The notes: a model not told the origin generated them from the letters alone. A stretch of 64,000 bases of DNA from Acarospora socialis (GCA_025617375.2 JAMYGW020000004.1:1178001-1242000), one strand, 5' to 3'. Shown: positions 46,519-59,514, numbered from the stretch's first letter. Numbers and translations: made by a program.

Positions 46519-48630
46519 TCACATCCCCGAACCCTCCCTCCCCTCCTCCACGCTCCCCTCCCTCTTCCCCGGCACGAACCCCTGCTCCGTCTCCAGCGCG
46601 CGATTCAGATCCAAGCCCTCCGTGCACGCGCTCGCGACCATCGCGACGCCCGCCAGCGCACACATGACGACCCAGACGACCTTCAGGGCATCGGCGTAGC
46701 TGCGGATCAGAAGAAGGCGGTCCGGGTCGTCGGCGGCCATGTCGGCGACGATGCGGACGAGGGCGGAGGCGTCGCGGGCGTAGGTCGCGGCTTGCGGGGC
46801 GAGCGAGGGGTGCGTGAGCAGCTGGGCGCGGAAGCGGTTCTGGAAGATGACGCCTCCGACGGCGACGCCGAGCTGTGTGTCGGTGCGGTGTCAGTGACAG
46901 TGACAGGGGAGGGAGATGCGAGGGAGACGAGACGAGACGGGGGGACTGGAAATGGAGAGGGGAACGTACGGCTTGGCCGAAGCCGCGGAAGAAGGTGAAC
47001 ATGGAGACGGCGAAGGCGAGGTCGGCGTTGGTGGAGGCGGCTTGGATGGCGAACTGCATGCTGGGAAACAGCATGCCGGTGCCGAGGCCGACGACGAGGT
47101 TGAGGAAGATCCACGCTGCGGTCGGTGTGTTGACGGAGAGGAGGTAGAGCAGGCCGCAGCCGAGTGTTGTCAGGATCCAGCCGGCCCAGATCGCCCACCG
47201 GTAGCGGCCGGTCAGGGTGACGATGATGCCGACGGCGACGGAGGCGGGGGCCACGGTGAAGGTTTGGGGGAAGAGGGCGACGCCGGAGAGCTGGGGATGG
47301 TGTTGGTTAGTGGGGTTGTGGAAGGGGAAGGGAAGGGAGGGGTAAGGGGGTGGGTGGTGGATTCGCTTACGATGGGGCTGAGGCCTTTGACGACTTCGTA
47401 GTAGAGTGGGAGGTAGTAGAGTAACGACCAAAGGATCATGCCGTGGATGAGTGAGCCGAGATAGCTGACGATTGCGGTGCGGCTTTGGAAGATGTGCAGT
47501 CGGATTAGCGGTTCGACGGCTATGAATCGTTCATAGAAGCCGAACGCGACGAGACCGGCAGCGCCGACGAGGAGCGGGACGAGGGTCCTCCACGAGTCCC
47601 ACGCGTACATTACGCCTCCCTAGAGATATATGTTAGTTAGGCACGCGCGTCCGTACAGAATGAATTGGCGTACCCAAGTGATTGGAATCAGGAAGCTGGT
47701 TGCCGAACCGATAAAGATGACCGAACCGACCCAGTCAACCCGTCGAAGCTGCTCTCGAAATGGGCTCGGCTTGAAGTTGAGTTTGAGGAACAGTGGGACC
47801 AGAACAAAAGCAATGCCGATGAATGGCAGATTGATCCAGAAGATCCATCTCTATCGACAATGAATATACCGCCCACGCAGAACGGTGGAGGAGTTTCCAA
47901 CATACCCAGGATACGTTCTGAGCAAAAGCCCCTCCGACGAGAGGTCTAAGTACGGTTCAAGTCAGTCTGGTCACGTGTCATGTCCCAGGTCAAGCAGCTT
48001 ACCCAGTAACCGTGCCAAGTGCCCAAGTCGCGGCTATGATGGCAAACCAATTTCCCCGAAACCTGAGTGGCACCAGGTCCGTGACAATTATCTCCGACAG
48101 AACAATGATCCCACCCCCACCAACACCTTGGATGGACCGGCCGACCAACATGTAGGTGAAGTTCTTCGCCAGTGCTCCGATGAGCGCACCAACGAGGAAG
48201 AAGACGAGAGACACCAGAACCATTGGTTTCCGGCCAAAGATGTGCGAGAAGGAGGCGAAATTAGGTTGGAGGATGGTGGAGGTGAGAAGGAACGAAGTGC
48301 CGGCCCAGAAGGCTTCAATGGCGGAGCCGTGGAGCTTTGAGGCAATCGTCTAGAAGAAATTAATTCCGTGTCATCAGGAGTAGGGTGGCAAGGACAGACC
48401 GCTAGGGCTACTGATAACGAAGTAGCATCCAGTGCGACCATGAGAGTCAGGGTGGATAGGGTCAGAAATGCGAGATATAGTCTCCAATCTGGTTTCCATT
48501 CGGCTTCTACCGACGTCAAGTCCTTGGTAGATGGTGTTTCTGACGTCGCAGCTGGCGACGTATCACGAATGGCAGAGTCTGTCTTGCGGACCGGCGTACC
48601 AGTAACCTCTTTTTCTGGTAATGACTCCAT
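46519..48630 (-). CDS. MFS drug:H+ antiporter, DHA2 (14-TM) family
   Basis: Seven exons (48400-48630, 48003-48349, 47906-47945, 47674-47850, 47371-47619, 46970-47290, 46519-46872; introns 50-97 nt) encode 572 residues. After a ~50-residue cytoplasmic N-terminus there are about 14 hydrophobic segments. MFS motifs are present: motif A-like HIFGRKPMV, motif B-like VGRSIQGVGGGGIIVL, and the drug-exporter motif C in WALGTVTGPLVGG. LDATSLSVALATIASKLHG and EAFWAGTSFLL are typical of fungal multidrug or toxin exporters. The substrate cannot be told. It is not next to biosynthetic genes, so a role in general export is inference. Exon 3 is only 40 nt, and the first donor is GTCTGT. Confidence 0.9.
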
Positions 48631-49632
48631 AGCGAAATATGGATTGTTCCAAGGGAAGATGAATGGACTTTACAGCTGATGAGACTGTAAGATGAGGAGG
48701 AAGATATTGTTTTTCTATGAAGATAGAAGATCTAAACACACAGTGATACACATTAAATATAAAAAGACATTGTACGTGTCATACATTGTAGTGCGTGAAA
48801 TAGATATGCCAGACCGTCCTATACGGCGCAATCCGGTTGAACTGAAAGCAGAATGCCATGTTGGTGCCTTAGGAACACAAGCGAATAGAGCTTCAAATGG
48901 ACCAAAAGACCAAGTTGATTATCAATCCGTCAACATGTCCTTACTCCGAAGAGCGAAGCTCGCCTCAAGGCTGAAATGAGGAACTCGTTATGGAGCTCCC
49001 TCTGGGGCATGGGCTCGATGGTTTGCCCGTGTTGGCGTTCTGACCGGACAGCAATTCACCCGAGGCCGTCGACACGGGGGAACCACGAGGGAGTATGCCA
49101 AGTGCCACGTGACGGCTATCATAAAGTACCGGATAGAACTCAACAACAAGGAATATCAGGGACCGTGATTTCATAAACAGGTATACTCCGTAGATCACTG
49201 TCCAACCGTTGTAGCCTCGAATAGAACTAGAAGTTGGATTTAGCTGGTGAAAGGGACATGCTTCCTGAGTGGCCTACCCACTAATACTTCGGATCCCGAT
49301 CGAAAACAGACTGCTGACTAACAATGTCTCGTCTTTTCCCTGCTCGAAAGTTGGCAGCTGTGATCTCATCTGGCCAACCCCGCCAACCAATCACGACGAC
49401 CCCACCTCGACCTGCGTCATTATCAAGACCCCACGTACAAAGTATTTCTACCACGAAATTGAACTTGCACCACTCAGTCAACCAAATCTTCGATCACCGA
49501 GAAAACACAGCTCGTGAGTACATCCATCCTTACGCTTCCCCCTAACCCAATCCTTGCTACAGCCCTCACTTCCCTCCCCACAACCGCAACTGACAATCAC
49601 TTCACTTCACCTCACCCAGCCCTCAACTCAAA
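48631..49632. other. Divergent intergenic region with a probable 5' UTR intron and uORF
   Basis: Contains the MFS promoter and the leader of the beta-flanking gene. A GTGAGT at 49514 pairs with an acceptor at 49562 (CTAACCC branch, GCTACAG) or 49619 (CACCCAG). Upstream, an ATG at 49324 opens a 73-codon frame (MSRLFPARKLAAV) that is not in frame with the main protein by any simple splicing, so I treat it as a uORF. Confidence 0.45.
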
Positions 49633-50513
49633 ATGTCCTACAACGACGACTACCCCCAACGCGGCTACGGCAACGACAACGGCTACGGTGGGGGCGAGCG
49701 ACGCGGCGGCTACGGCCAAGACGAAGGCCGTGAAGGCTACGGCGGCGGAGAACGGCGGCACCACGGCGGAGGTGAGTACGAAGGCGGACGCGGGGACGAG
49801 TACGGCGGCGGCGGGCGCGGCTCGGACAACTACTACAACGCATCCGGGGACTTCGGGTCGGGCCGGCAGCACGGCGGTGGCGGATACGACGACGACGATA
49901 TGAACGGCGCTCTGCATCACGCCCGACAACACGGCGGATCGGACGAGGACTCGTCGCTGTTCAGCAACGCGCTCGGCATGCTCTCGTCCAACCGGTCGCG
50001 CATCGGGGCCGGCGACGTGGACGAGACGCAGGCGATTCGCGCGCACCAGGCCATGTACGGCAGCGGGGGCGGGTACGGCGGCGGGGAGGGCCATTCGGCG
50101 GAGACGGTCGGGGCCGGGGCGGCCATGCAGGCGCTGAAGATGTTTACGGGCGGCGGGGCGGGGCACGGCGGGCAGGGCGCGATGGGCGGCGGGAACAGTC
50201 AGAGTCAGTTTGTGGGCATGGCGATGGGGCAGGCCAGTCGGTTGTTCGATCAGCAGCGTCAGGAGGGGAGGGTGGTATGTTCTTTTCCTTCTTGACCCCC
50301 TTCCTGTTCCGGTCTTTGTCTGTGTCTGGTGGTCTGTCTGGCTTGCTGACCGGTGTTTTTTCGGTGGTCGGGATATAGGCGCCCGGAGCAGACAAGCAGT
50401 CGGCTGTTACGTCCGCGGCGGAGATGGCGTTGAAGATGTATTTGAAGTCGCAGGGAGGTGGAGGCGGCGGAGGGCCGGGAGGATTGATGGGCATGGCTAG
50501 TAAATTCCTCTAG
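49633..50513 (+). CDS. Beta-flanking protein homologue, Gly/Tyr-rich
   Basis: Exons 49633-50274 and 50379-50513 with a 104-nt intron encode 258 residues. The N-terminal ~100 residues are low complexity, rich in Gly, Tyr, Asp and Arg (RGYGNDNGYGGGERRGGYG), like intrinsically disordered RNA- or stress-related proteins. The C-terminal part is helical and conserved: DEDSSLFSNALGMLSSNR, ETQAIRAHQAMYG, GAGAAMQALKMFTGG, FVGMAMGQASRLFDQQ and SAAEMALKMYLKSQG. Aspergillus genomes label such proteins beta-flanking protein; no function is established. The paired short helices suggest self-association. There is no signal peptide or membrane segment. Confidence 0.75.
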
Positions 50514-50955
50514 GACGCTGAAGCCAGCGGGTCCAGTCAGAGCAGTAGCTAGTGTGCTCAACTGCCATAGGGCAGAGCTTCGAAGCCAAAAGCATGCAAA
50601 TGAGTATTTTGGGAACTAAGAACTTGATAAACGGCTCGATTGATACGATACATGTTCTGCTCGAAAGGGACAGATACAAGAAAGTGGGCTTGGGGCTTCA
50701 CAAGGTCGTAGTGTGAGTATCAAACAGACAGGCAGAGGCAGATAGACACCACGATTTCCAGAAAAGGTTCTTTCAACATACAAACCGTCCTCCACTTCCA
50801 CTTTCCTACACTCGCTCTCAACATACCAATTCAGACATTATACAAAGAACGTGAGCCTCTCAACCTACTTCTCTCTACATCCCACCTCCCTTCTCTCCCG
50901 TCTTATCTTCTCCATTATCCAACAGCATCCGCATCTACACAGCAACTCAACTTGC
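50514..50955. other. Convergent intergenic region
   Basis: 442 nt between the 3' ends of the beta-flanking and GH17 genes. No gene seen; likely both 3' UTRs. Confidence 0.5.
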
Positions 50956-53228
50956 TTAATTTCCAAACAGATGCGAGCACCCGAAACTCTGCTCAACACC
51001 CAACGCACCTGGCTCCTTCCACATGTCATCGATGAAGCTAAAGAAGACACTCTTGCCACCCGCCTGTTCCTTGATGGCCTTGATAGCCTCTTCCTGCTCG
51101 GTGGAACCCGGAACAGCGGCGCCATTAGCGCTACCAGAATGTGGCCATCCGGTCTCGAGGTTGTAGGTGCTGAGACCGGGGCAGACCTTCTCGAGATCCT
51201 TGAGCTGTTGAGCGACGAATTCACCGGCCTTAGTAGCCGTCGTCTCTGGGTTGAAAAAGGGGTGGATGTTGGCGCTGAGAACGTCGACGATGCTGCAGAG
51301 GACGCTACCTTCTTCTTGGATGATGTTCATCGGCTCAGTGGTCGTGACGTGGCCAGTGAAGCCAGCGGATTGGAAGGTCGATTTGGCCGAGCTGATGAAG
51401 CCTGCGAGCTCGGACATGCTGACGTAGTGGTTGAAGACGGCTTCGTTGCCGATGACGATCATTTCGACCGCCGCCCAGTTGCCCGAGGCCCAGTTGACGA
51501 TCTCGGTGACTTGGGCTTGCGCGGCGGAGATGCCAGTCTTGGAGATGTACACGCCGAGGACGAGCTTGAGGTTGTGTTGTTGAGCGGCCGCGCCGACGTT
51601 CTGGAGTCCGTTGCAGTCGGTCGAGTAGATTCGGACGGAGGAGAATCCCTTGCTGGAGATGATGGCAATGTCGGCGAGGACGGCCGTCGAGTCTTTGCAT
51701 TGGCCAGACGAGGTGTATGGAGAGTAAGTCATGCACCATTGATTGCCGCCTCCGATGGGAGAGGCTGTCGAGCTTTGGCTGGGGGCAGCGGATGAGGAGG
51801 AGACGGCAACGCTGCTAGCTTGGCTGCCAGATTGGCTTGTGGGTGCCGCCGCAGCAGAAGATGATGGAGCGGCAGACGAAGAAGCAGCATGGGATTCTTC
51901 TGCTGCAGCTGCTGGAGCGGACGATGAGGAAGCAGATGTAGGAGCCTCGGATTCTTGTACTGCAGCTGCCGGAGCGGAGGATGAGGAAGCAGATGCCGGA
52001 CCATATGTCGGGGCAGCAGATGACAGAGCAGTAGAGGATACAGGTACTGCAACTGCCGGAGCGGACGACGATGGAGCAGCAGAGGATTCAGGTACCGCAG
52101 ATGCCGGAGCAGATGATGTTGGGGGGGCCTCACTAGCCATAAGTGTGGAGCTCGTGTAAGGGCAGACGAAAACATCAGAAGTCCTGGTGATGGTGATCGT
52201 CGTCTCCGGTTGCGTGTATGTACCCGCTGCGTAACTGGCTGGAGTTGGGTAAACCATCACAGTCGCCTCTGAAACACTGGTCGTGGTAGGTGCGATGACG
52301 TAGGTACCGCTTGAAGGGCAAACGTATGTGGTTGTCATGATCACGCTGGTGACTGTGTCGCCGGTCGGGCTAACAGTAGCATATGGGCAGATGATTGTGG
52401 TTGAAGTCTCCACGACGGTCGTGACACCTCCATAGGTCTGAGATTCACTGGAGCTAGACAAAGTGGTCATTGTTGGTGCTGCAACTATAGTCTCGGATGA
52501 GAGGGTCATGGTTGTGGCCGGGATGGTGTAAGTTCCCGGTGTCGGGCATACTGTCACAAATGCTGTTGGTGCGACTGGCGCAGCCGGGGCAGATGAGGAC
52601 TCAACCGATGAGGCTGGTGCAGCTGGACCAGACGAGGATTCAACCGATGACACTGGCGCAGCCGGGGCAGATGAAGACACGACCGATGAAGATGCTGCTG
52701 ATGGAGCAGCTTGCTCTGTGGCCGACGACGATCCTGTAGGAACGACAGTAATGGTAGTGTATTGAGTTGACTGCACGGTCGTAGTCGGCTGAACGGTCGC
52801 GACCAAGGTCGTGGTCTCCTCCGCCATCTGAATTGGCTGAACGGTCGCGGTCGAGGTTGCAATCTCCTCTGTCGTCTGAGTCTCCTGCGCCGTCTTGGTC
52901 TCTTGTGCCATCTGAGTCTCCTGTACCACTGTTGTTCATGCTTGTTAGCATCCAATTCCTAATCTCTCATTTCATTGGACTCATTCGAAAGGTTTTATGT
53001 CCAGAGGTCCACACTATACAGAATAATAAAAGACAAGTACTGACAGGAAGCTTCCCCGTAGAACGTCGTTACATAAGTCGTACAGCTGCAGGTGGCACTG
53101 TCGACCGGAGCAGGAGTGTTTCGGCGCAAGTGGAACGCCTGATGGGCATGGCGACGGTCATGAAGCGAGCCAGCAGCAGCGGAGCCGAGCAGCGCAGAGG
53201 CCGCAAGTGCCAAGAAAGCACCCTTCAT
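50956..53228 (-). CDS. BtgE-like GH17 cell-wall beta-glucosidase/glucanase
   Basis: Exons 53045-53228 and 50956-52928 with a 116-nt intron encode 718 residues. The signal peptide is MKGAFLALAASALLGSAAAG, and a dibasic/His stretch (HDRRHAHQAFHLRR) follows as in Aspergillus BtgE. Residues ~50-440 are Ser/Thr/Pro/Ala-rich, likely O-mannosylated, with conserved Cys-containing segments (TVCPTPGTYTIPATTMT, YVCPSSGTYVIAPTTTS). The GH17 domain starts at ~445 (GNQWCMTYSPYTSSGQCK); the probable acid/base is Glu557 (VIGNEAVFN) and the nucleophile Glu653 (YNLETGWPHSG). Such Scw4/Scw10/BtgE proteins remodel beta-1,3-glucan at the wall. There is no GPI signal. Coding repeats make the stalk length likely to vary. 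Confidence 0.92.
51880..52130 (-). repeat. Degenerate Ser/Ala/Pro coding repeats in the GH17 stalk
   Basis: Units resembling SSSAPAxAVxES recur with variable spacing across this part of exon 2, at both DNA and protein level. Confidence 0.65.
52571..52687 (-). repeat. Three tandem 39-bp minisatellite units in the GH17 stalk
   Basis: Units 52571-52609, 52610-52648 and 52649-52687 are near-identical and encode the 13-residue period SxPAAPxSSVESS. The in-frame unit length means copy-number change would lengthen or shorten the wall stalk without frameshift. Confidence 0.8.
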
Positions 53229-55068
53229 CTTGTATTAACTGTAGATTCGTCCGATTGATATGTATCCTAAAGAGTGTTGGAGGAGGATATTATTGTACAG
53301 GTATCGCCGACGTTGTGTCCGTTACTCAAGCTGTTTTAACGAGTGCCCGCTGAAAGAGTGAAGCGGTGGTTGATAGTAGGGTGGTGAGATGAAAGGAAGC
53401 AAATCGCAGGACCTTTGAAGATCAAAGCGAGCAAGCAAGTAGAAAGAAGGTGAGGGAAAGGGAGCAAAGAAAAGCGAAAAAGCGGGTGGAGGTGAGCATG
53501 GCAATCTCCAGCGGGTTAGCTTAGGGGGTTCGTTGCTTTGCTTGCGTTGCCAGGCACCTCTCACGGTAAGCTAATACCTAATGCTACCTAGGTAATGTTA
53601 GTAAAGCGCATAGATATCAGAATTAAGTGAACGCTAGCCTTGTAAAGTTATAGTCTTTTCGTCTTAATTCATCATAATTTCCAGATGTAGCCACTCATCG
53701 TGCAGTGAGCAAAGCAAATCACTCGACGCCGTCAGAAGAAGAGCGAATCTCATTGGTGGATGACCTGTGCTAAGGAAGATTCATACGGAAATGAACAGAT
53801 CTGGGCCGTGACGGGACACGGCATCGGACTCGTAAAAGCGTGCGTAGATGTGCAATTTCCCGAGAAGCAACATGACGATGGCCATGCTAATTCCTCCGAA
53901 GTATTGTATCTCCTGCTCTGTATGACCTCAAGCTGCGTGCTGCACAGAATCTCTCTCACAACTGAATCCTTGGATAACACAAGAACGACGAGCTGATCTC
54001 TCCACCTGACGAATGCACGCTCAGGGAGGCGGCCTCGGGAAGTCAAGCACATGGACAACGTTGCATGAGCCGAGATGAGGTTGGCGGTCGATAGCGCTAC
54101 ACCGTTAAACTTTTCGTTAGTCAGGTACGAGTGGACGACCCCTGAGCTAAGGTAAGGTAGGCTCCAAAGTTGGTCGAATTATTACCTTATCCGCGTTGCC
54201 GGATAAAGAAAACCAGGCTTATCCCATCGTGGCCTTAGCCTTACGATAGGGAAATGAATCGCACATGGTCTGGCCACGTGCCTTAGAACTAAGACTGCGT
54301 TGTGTTCGAAAGGAGTCGTCATGATCTAATTAAAGTCAGAGATGATGCTATCTAACTTATGGGAACTGGGCCATTTCATCAATCGACGTGGTTGGCGACA
54401 GGGAGGTCTTCTGGGCGCTAACGGCAGCATCTGTCATATACGTGTATTCTACATTATTGCCGGTTGCTGTTGGCTTTAATATTGACTTGTGTTCGGGCTG
54501 TCATTATTCAATGGCCTCGTCTGCTTACTGAAGTGACAATCCACTACTTCGCACAGCTCGCTCATCGACCCGTTGAGAATATTCTCTCAGTTCAGAGCTA
54601 GTCGGTCTGTCGCGTAAGGTGCTACAGTGATGTAGTACTCCTAGCACAAGCAGATGATATCGACGGAAGAATTGCACGATTCATAACCATCAATTGTGTA
54701 CCTAAACCGAAACATGTACAAGAAAGGTGTATGTGTACGCCACCGACGAGACCTCCGTTTGCTCGAGCATCGTGTGCGGTCAGAGCCATGCTACCCTAAA
54801 TGCCGGATAGCGAAAGGTATCAAAGAAGGTGAAGCCATGCTATCGAACGGCTGCACGAAGAAGCTGAAGAGGCTTAGAGTTGGGCCCAGCCCTAGATGTT
54901 GTGTGGTATGGGTCAAGGACGCCATTGCCGCCAACTCCCGAGAAGAAAATGCTTACGCGAAACCGTGTAATGCAGAGACCCCGGAACATGCTTGGACGGG
55001 GAGAAAAGAGAATCGTGACACGTGTACTTGTAGTTTGCCCACAGAGCTCGTGAGAGGGTAAGAGATAA
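53229..55068. other. 1.8-kb intergenic region upstream of GH17
   Basis: No supported gene. It contains the GH17 promoter, TACCTAGGTA-type motifs near 53575-53595, and two small hairpins (54187-54206, a perfect 7-bp stem; and about 54221-54253, imperfect). A 121-codon plus-strand frame at 54696-55061 begins with GTG (first ATG at 54714) and overlaps the WD40 gene's 3' flank; I see no conservation in it. Confidence 0.45.
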
Positions 55069-58050
55069 TCAAACGTGCAAAGAGTCGAGACCAAGGCCAC
55101 GCCGGCTGCGTTGCGCTCCTGTGGTCTCGACCCGGTTGTCGTCGTCGAGATCCTGATCCGCTACCCACTCAAACGCTTTTTCATCATAGTACTCGTCCCC
55201 GGCATCCTCGATCTCCCGCCGTCGAAGGTACCGCATGCCGTACTTTTCCCCGTGGCCGATTCGCTCGTACTCCATGAGGCCACCAAACCTGCGATCGGTG
55301 TTTGCGACAAAGAATTCGGATCCGTCGGGTGTGAAACTGATTCCACCTATCTCACCGAAAACGTCAAAACGCTGCTTCGATTGGAAAGACTCGGCGTCGA
55401 CGACTGAGATGATGTCTGCTGGCTCCGCCATCAAGAGCACTCGTCTGCCGCCACCGACGGGAGAGAAGCGCAGAGACCGTACCCCAGCGATCTCAGAAGC
55501 AATGATCTGCAAGGGCCGACCCCACATCCGAGCATCCCAGATTTGAACGGTGGCGTCCTGATTACCGGTGGCCACATGGATTCCATCGTCTGCCCAAGCA
55601 CAAGCGAACCCGTAATCCTGGTGATTCTGAAGCTTCACTATTGGATGGCCAGTGTCCGCATTGCAAATAAAGCCATGTTCATTGTCGCCCACTACCACGC
55701 GCAATCGACCGTCGGGGCTGGTGGCGGTGCAGTTGACGGCCCAGCGAAATCTGTGCTCGTTAACGAAGGTGTTAGTATTGCAGTCAAGTGTCCGAATGTA
55801 GCAGTCGTTGGATGCGAATACTGCCTGTGGAAGCCCACTGAGACGGCCGGAGATTGTTTGTACATGGTTTGTGATACCATTGTCGTGTTCTGTTACAAGA
55901 CCTTCGGTGTGCTTGGAATCCAAGTCGGCTGAGAGGCTCTTCATCGCATACTCTCCCCCGAATCCACCAGCGATTAGTACGCCGTGACCGGCAGCCAGTG
56001 TAGACACCTTCATTCGACCGGAGTAGTCGGAATGATAATCGGAGGTGGTGAAATCCATTATACATTGCTCGGCGCCTGACGAGCGGTTCGCGCACAGGAT
56101 CTTGGATCTTCCGGCGTAGTACACGTCATTCTTTGACGTCGCACTCACAAGATTCCTTAGCTGAAAATGTGAAAGGCTTGCAATCTTTCGGGTATCTATG
56201 CGGCGAAAACGGAAGTAGTTATCCGACTCCCTAATATCTTGAGCGTACTACAGTCATAGGTTAGCCAGTCGAGGGGCCAATACTTGATTATGGACACTGA
56301 CCTCAGAAGGGCAGGCATGCTTGATATTGGTATAGTTAACATAAAGCTTATTTCGGACTGTGCGCGCATTCTCCCTCGTTGTGCCCAGCTTTACCCAGTT
56401 GATGCCCTGAGGATCGCACAAGTCGCCATTCAGATCCTTTGTCTGAACTTCATCCGGTCGCTTCCATTCTTTGACTCTCAATGCTCGCTCACCAACCGGT
56501 GGGAACTCGGATTCCTTCATCCCATAGCTAATAGTCCAATGCTCCAATAGAGCGGAAACGTCGAGATTGCGTTCGAAGTCATCGACCATGATATCGAGGG
56601 GTTCGACATCAGTCCCGTCGAGGTTGGATTGGAGAGCGAATCCACCAGGAAGCAATTGACTGGAAATGGGCGTGATCTGCTGGAGTTGTTGCAAAGTGGA
56701 AGGATCGATCGAATCGTGATCTTCTGCAGAAGTCTGGCTGGAGTCAATCATCTCACTATCTGCGTCCATATTTGCGGTCATAGAATCAGAATCGTCCTCA
56801 GGCAATGTTGTGGATTCCGGCAATATCTCCAATGGTCCATCCATAAGATCTACGTCATTAGAGGTCCCTGTAGCGGTGACTGCGTTAATGATGGCTGGTT
56901 GAGGGTCGTGATTTGGAGCAATAGGAAGCATGACGTTTCCGTATCTGTCAACCATATGCGACGACTCCAGTGGGCGTTGTGATTCTAGCTGATCGTACTG
57001 TCCTGTTGTTGAAAAGGAGGTATTTGCAAACGTGAACATAGATAAAAGAGAGTCTCCATCCTGAGCATTCACGCTGGAATGCTCAGAATTGATTGACTCA
57101 AGGACAGTTTCATTCCCACCATCACCTGCTTGCATGGCGGGTTGTGAGGGGCCATGTTGAATGTCCCAGCCTTCAGTGGTGTTGCTGGGTTGGCCACGGT
57201 TGTGCTGTTGAGAAATGCCTCCTGTTTCATAGTTTGGAGTAAAGGGTTGTGAGTTTATTGTAGGTTGCTCTGATGGATGCAGGTGTTCGTGGCTTGAAGG
57301 CGTAGATAGCGAATGGGCTGGCGGTTCCGAAGCGGGGAAGGTGTTTGACTCTGGATGACAGTACGTCGTACGCAACGAAACTCGTCGAGCAACATTATGG
57401 ATAAAGGTATCCTGAACATCATGCCCATAGATGAGTTCTGGACCCTGATAAGTTGCCAAGGTCGCCCCACCCGAATCCTCATTTCCGGTCTCAGTGGGTG
57501 ACACGGGATTCCCGATGGACGTCATACGAATGGGCGTGGGCATTGACTGTCCATAATCGGAATCGCCTCCACGGTTTCCAAAGGCCACATTCTGAGGTGG
57601 TGAGGAACCCACGGACCATGATACGCGCCCTCCATCCGATGAGATTGTATCTCCGTCGTCAGTTCCAGCCAAATCTTCAGGAACCTGTGCCGGTGGCCTT
57701 CCTTGTATCTCGACGGTAGCGTGACGTATTGCTCTGAGCTCGTCATGACTGAGCTGGTCCGCTGCCATCATCGACCGCTGAGCCGCGACTTCCTCCAGAG
57801 GCGTCAGCAAATAGGCAACATGGGAAGCACTGGTTGGATCGCAAAACTCTAGTCGCGGATCTTGGGTTGCATATCTATTGAGGGGGTTCTGCGGAGACAC
57901 GATGCTGTTATTAAAGTGGTGTGGTCGCACAGTGCCCTGACCGTCAGTCTGTCCTGGCGGAGAAGCTAACGCCGGAGACAGAGGTCGCGATCTGTCGGAC
58001 GCAGCCACAATTCCCCAAACCTGCCCTGGCTCGTTGTTACCCTCAGCCAT
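55069..58050 (-). CDS. WD40-repeat protein with long disordered N-terminus
   Basis: Exons 56302-58050 and 55069-56247, with a 54-nt intron (GGCTAACC branch), encode 975 residues. The start is MAEGNNEPGQVWG; the frame upstream has only a TTG. Residues ~1-500 are disordered and rich in Ser, Pro, Asp and Gln, with few motifs. The conserved part begins around 530 (LDVSALLEHWTISYGMKESE) and continues through INWVKLGTTRENARTVRNKL and NYFRFRRIDTRKIASLSHFQ to WD-type blades between ~640 and 930, for example CAWADDGIHVATGNQDATVQIWDAR. The family is found in fungi and plants but I cannot assign a defined complex. The C-terminus is acidic then basic. Confidence 0.8.
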
Positions 58051-59514
58051 GGTGACCGATGCTACCGCATCTGACAGGCCAAAGCTTCTCGACGAGGGGG
58101 TGGATCCAGAAGGCCCTACTGGTCGGCGGGAAGCGGCAGGTAGCCGGAGAAATCGAGGCCCGCAATCCCACGATACAGATCCACCTGCCCCGATTGTCAA
58201 CTATTTATTTCGGGAAGTCACAGATATGCGACAAAGAGCGAGGTTCGACGTCGTAGCGGAACAGCTGACAGCGGGGCGGGAAGCTCTAGAGGTGGGAGGA
58301 ACAATATCGAAGGTCTCGCTCCCGGCCGATAAGATCGGTATGAGGATGGCGAAGTATGTGAGTTGAGTGAGCCAGGCGTAAATGCGTAACAATGGTATGG
58401 TATTGGTCTAGATCTGTGAGCCGGGAAGGGAACGTAAGTCCCGAGAGCAGCACAGCAGATATGTAAGTCATCTGCAAAAGCCAACAAGCCAAGCGAGAGA
58501 CCTGACACGGCGTCCACATACACAGCACCTAGGAAGTGTTGGGTTGTTTCGCTGAGCAAAGCGTGAACATTGGGCCGAGCGTGTGCGATCGTTTCAGTTC
58601 TTTGTCGTCGATTTGTAGAGGTCGCTGCAGCGATCTGCAGAAGAGGCTTACACAACGCAGATTGATGGTGGCCTTCGAGATCGGGTCTGAGTATATATGA
58701 GTCACGGTGAATGGCGAATGTGCAAAGCTGATGCTACAGGCCTTTACGAAGGCTGCTAGAAGTACAAGTAAGATGGTGCTCTCGACGTTCTTGTTTTGCT
58801 CAAACACTGCGTCAAAGCGACAGTGTTCAGTTGACAGGGGCGGACCGTGGTGAGCTGGAAGGAAGGTGGGGCAACTCAGACACGGCTGCAGACGTTCAGA
58901 GGGGTCCGCACAACTGCGTCGCGGCAAGACAAAGAATTTCCAACAAGGGAATGGAAATGAGAGCGATCAGAAAACAAGCAGCAGGTAAGGTAGATTGAAG
59001 TGATCTGTCATACTTGATAATGTCAGCCTCGTCACACGAGGATGATGCACCTCACCCGGGCCTTCATCGAGCTCGCCTCTCTGCCAATTATTGTTTACAA
59101 GTTACAACCCATGGAATATTCTACCATGTAGGAGCAGGGGTTCATGCTGCTGTGCATCCCAATCGATAATCTTGCAGCAACTCAATTGGAAGATTCAGAT
59201 AATGCCTGTTTGATAACCCCTAACGGTGCCTGTGAAGTCTTCCCACCCACTTTCTATCTACAACGTGTGACAGACCAGTACCCAAAACACCAAGGACGGC
59301 TTCACAGGTTCATACGCTTCAGGCGGCGCAGTAGGTAGGAGACGGGCTAGCATAATCTAACGCCGAGGTCCGCCCATGGCTGCCTCCCAAGAAACGAGAG
59401 TCGTATGTACAATTTAACGCCGACTACAATTCGTTATCGAGTCTGACAGCCATGCAACGTTCATGATCCTCTATGTGCAAGTCGACCAAGACGAGTACAA
59501 GTGGCAGCACACCT
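58051..59514. other. Intergenic region between WD40 and chitin synthase genes
   Basis: About 1.46 kb that should contain the WD40 promoter and leader and the chitin synthase 3' UTR. A 145-codon minus-strand frame at 58218-58655 starts with TTG and is not supported. No tRNA or repeat seen. Confidence 0.45.

Noticed and set aside
54696-55061. 121-codon plus-strand frame beside the WD40 3' end
   Set aside because: It starts with GTG, is rich in Arg/Cys without pattern, and runs through the likely WD40 3' UTR.
58218-58655. 145-codon minus-strand frame upstream of the WD40 gene
   Set aside because: It starts with TTG, lies in the probable leader and lacks conserved features.
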